This document shows positions 10,300 through 12,138 of a DNA stretch of 12,138 nt, in pieces (position 1 is the first letter of the stretch; the number at the start of each line of letters is the position of its first letter). A program made the position numbers and the translations under genes. The notes beneath the pieces are model-generated. The model made no database searches. It was not told where the DNA came from and was given only the letters and a program-made list of their open reading frames with translations. Origin of the DNA: Eggerthella sp. CAG:298 (GTDB lineage Bacteria > Actinomycetota > Coriobacteriia > Coriobacteriales > Eggerthellaceae); NCBI GenBank assembly GCA_000435675.1, contig FR895123.1, forward strand, positions 1 to 12,138, read 5' to 3'.

Positions 10300-12138
10300 A
10301 TGCCAAAGATTATTGGAATCGACTTGGGTACGACCAACTCCGCTATGGCGGTCATGGAAGGATCAGAGCCAGAAATTTTGGTTAACGCTGAAGGCGATCG
10401 CACTACCCCTTCGGTAGTAGGTTTTGGCAAAGACGGTGAGCGTACGGTCGGCAAAGCTGCAAAGAACAAAGCAGTCACCAACCCCGAGAACACCGTTGCT
10501 TCCGTGAAGCGCTTCATCGGCCGTTCCTATGGCGAAACGGGCGAGGAGCAGAAGACCGTCGCCTATAACGTGAAGAACGGTAACGGCGGTCGTGCTGTCG
10601 TTGCGATCGACGAACGCGATTACATGCCGGAAGAGATCTCGGCTATGGTGCTCCAGAAGATCAAGTCCGATGCTGAAAAGCGTGTGGGCGAGCCTATCAC
10701 GCAGGCAGTCATCACCGTTCCTGCCTACTTCAACGACGCACAGCGTCAGGCAACGAAGGACGCAGGCAAGATCGCTGGTCTCGAGGTACTCCGCATCATC
10801 AACGAGCCCACGGCAGCAGCACTTGCGTATGGTCTCGACAAGACCAACAAAGATGAGAAGGTTCTCGTGTTCGACCTCGGCGGCGGTACGTTCGACGTGT
10901 CGGTGCTCGAGCTGGGCGATGGCGTATTCGAAGTTTGCTCGACCGCAGGCGACAACCACCTTGGTGGCGACGACTGGGATCAGCGCATCATCGATTGGCT
11001 CGCCGACAAGTTCCAGGCAGACAATGGTATCGATCTGCGCAAGGACAAGATGGCTATGCAGCGTCTGAAGGAAGCTGCTGAAAAAGCGAAGATGGAGCTT
11101 TCTTCCACCACGCAAACCACCATCAACCTGCCCTTCATCTCCGCAGGCGAAGCTGGTCCGCTCCACTTGGACTACACGCTCACCCGCGCAGAGTTCGAGC
11201 GCATCACCAAAGACCTGCTCGATCGCTGCAAGTTGCCTGTAGAGCAGGCACTCAAAGATGCTGACCTGAAGACGGGCGACGTGGACGAGGTCATCCTTGT
11301 TGGTGGTTCGACCCGTATGCCTGCAGTGCAGGAGCTGGTTGAGAAGATCACGGGCAAGAAGCCGAACATGTCGGTCAACCCCGATGAAGTAGTTGCAATG
11401 GGTGCAGCTGTTCAGGGCGGCGTTCTGGCAGGCGATGTCGAAGGCATCCTGCTGCTCGACGTTACTCCGCTTTCACTCGGTGTTGAGACCATGGGCGGCG
11501 TCATGACCAAGATGATCGAGCGCAACACCACCATCCCGACCCGCAAGACTGAGATCTATTCGACGGCGGCTGATAATCAGACCAGCGTTGAGATCCATGT
11601 CCTGCAGGGCGAGCGCGAAATGGCAGCTGGTAACAAGACACTCGGCAAGTTCCAGCTCACTGGTATCCCGGCCGCACGTCGTGGCATGCCGCAGATCGAG
11701 GTTACGTTCGACATCGATGCGAACGGCATCGTGAACGTTTCCGCTAAGGACCTGGGCACGGGCAAGCAGCAGCAGATCACCATTTCGGGATCTACCGCAC
11801 TTACCGATGACGAAGTCGATCGTATGGTGAAGGACGCAGAGATCCATGCAGAGGAAGACGCTGCGCGTAAGCAGGAAGTCGAGATCCGCAACAACTGCGA
11901 TTCGCTCATCAACGCGACCGAGACCACGCTTGCTGAAATCTCCGACAAGGTCGGCGACGACATGAAGAAGCAGGCCGAAGATGCGATCGCGGCAGCTCGC
12001 AGCGCGCTTGAAGGCACTGATCTCGAGGCCATCAAGAAGGAAACCGAAAACCTCCAGCAGGTTGGCTATAAGTTGGCGGAAGTCGTCTACAGCACCGAAG
12101 GTGCACAGGCGGGGGCAGCTGCTGAGACAGCAGAGAGC
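10300..12138 (+). CDS. dnaK: Molecular chaperone DnaK (Hsp70), 3' end outside window
   Basis: ATP-driven cytosolic chaperone that works with DnaJ and GrpE to fold and protect proteins. 613 codons are visible without a stop, lacking only the last few residues of a typical 610-640-residue protein. The nucleotide-binding domain (1-380) shows IGIDLGTTNS (5-14), FDLGGGTFDVSVLE (191-204) and VILVGGSTRMP (331-341). The conserved linker is LLLDVTPLSLG (384-394). The substrate-binding sandwich (395-500) starts ETMGG and carries HVLQGERE, with the helical lid after residue 500 and a Gly/Ala-rich tail just beginning. It lacks the ~24-residue insertion that proteobacterial DnaK has near residue 80, matching Gram-positive and actinobacterial forms. 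Leu, Asn and catalytic Thr/Asp residues look intact. The ATG follows AAAGGA (10287-10292) by 7 nt. It has its own promoter; grpE and dnaJ may follow outside the window. Confidence 0.97.
   Translation, partial: MPKIIGIDLGTTNSAMAVMEGSEPEILVNAEGDRTTPSVVGFGKDGERTVGKAAKNKAVTNPENTVASVKRFIGRSYGETGEEQKTVAYNVKNGNGGRAVVAIDERDYMPEEISAMVLQKIKSDAEKRVGEPITQAVITVPAYFNDAQRQATKDAGKIAGLEVLRIINEPTAAALAYGLDKTNKDEKVLVFDLGGGTFDVSVLELGDGVFEVCSTAGDNHLGGDDWDQRIIDWLADKFQADNGIDLRKDKMAMQRLKEAAEKAKMELSSTTQTTINLPFISAGEAGPLHLDYTLTRAEFERITKDLLDRCKLPVEQALKDADLKTGDVDEVILVGGSTRMPAVQELVEKITGKKPNMSVNPDEVVAMGAAVQGGVLAGDVEGILLLDVTPLSLGVETMGGVMTKMIERNTTIPTRKTEIYSTAADNQTSVEIHVLQGEREMAAGNKTLGKFQLTGIPAARRGMPQIEVTFDIDANGIVNVSAKDLGTGKQQQITISGSTALTDDEVDRMVKDAEIHAEEDAARKQEVEIRNNCDSLINATETTLAEISDKVGDDMKKQAEDAIAAARSALEGTDLEAIKKETENLQQVGYKLAEVVYSTEGAQAGAAAETAES

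Overview
The window looks like a chromosomal segment of an anaerobic actinobacterium of the class Coriobacteriia (Eggerthellaceae-like). The signs are moderate G+C with many GCG/CGC/GTG codons, an actinobacterial/Gram-positive type DnaK, a RelP-type small alarmone synthetase, a two-cluster clostridial-type ferredoxin, a NikR/HypE hydrogenase module, and a surface protein with MBG-type repeats and a Pro/Ala-rich stalk. This placement is inference; no 16S rRNA or other decisive marker is present. I found no tRNA, rRNA, CRISPR array, insertion sequence or phage gene.

Layout. (1) 1-1248: the 3' end of a large surface protein (MBG/Ig-like repeats, Pro/Ala stalk, one membrane anchor, basic tail), closed by a clean intrinsic terminator. 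(2) 1290-2075, minus strand: a stand-alone (p)ppGpp synthetase of the RelP/YwaC type. Divergent from it are a conserved 167-residue protein of unknown function (2221-2724) and the transporter CstA (2853-4616). (3) 4757-5942: a two-gene unit, a phosphoglycolate-phosphatase-like HAD enzyme followed 10 nt later by a 170-residue protein that looks like an eroded family-4 uracil-DNA-glycosylase fold. (4) 6017-7141: galE with its own promoter and a likely terminator. (5) 7448-9182: a tight operon of a small helical protein, the nickel repressor NikR and the [NiFe]-hydrogenase maturation factor HypE. It is preceded by 306 bp of non-coding DNA with a palindrome of the Rex (NADH-sensor) operator type. 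(6) 9277-9555: a small TusA/YedF-like protein lacking the catalytic cysteine, then 9687-9875: a 2[4Fe-4S] ferredoxin. (7) 9876-10299: a structured intergenic region with a strong terminator and the dnaK promoter. (8) 10300-12138: dnaK, running off the right edge at codon 613.

How the genes fit together. The right half has an anaerobic redox theme: nickel sensing, hydrogenase active-site assembly, a sulfur-carrier-like fold and ferredoxin. Stress and starvation functions (alarmone synthesis, CstA, DnaK) surround it. The most unusual items are the two degenerate enzyme-like proteins (UDG-like at 5430-5942, TusA-like at 9277-9555), the Rex-type palindrome in front of nikR-hypE, and the fdx-dnaK intergenic region, which shows neither CIRCE nor HAIR heat-shock operators but has other inverted repeats.
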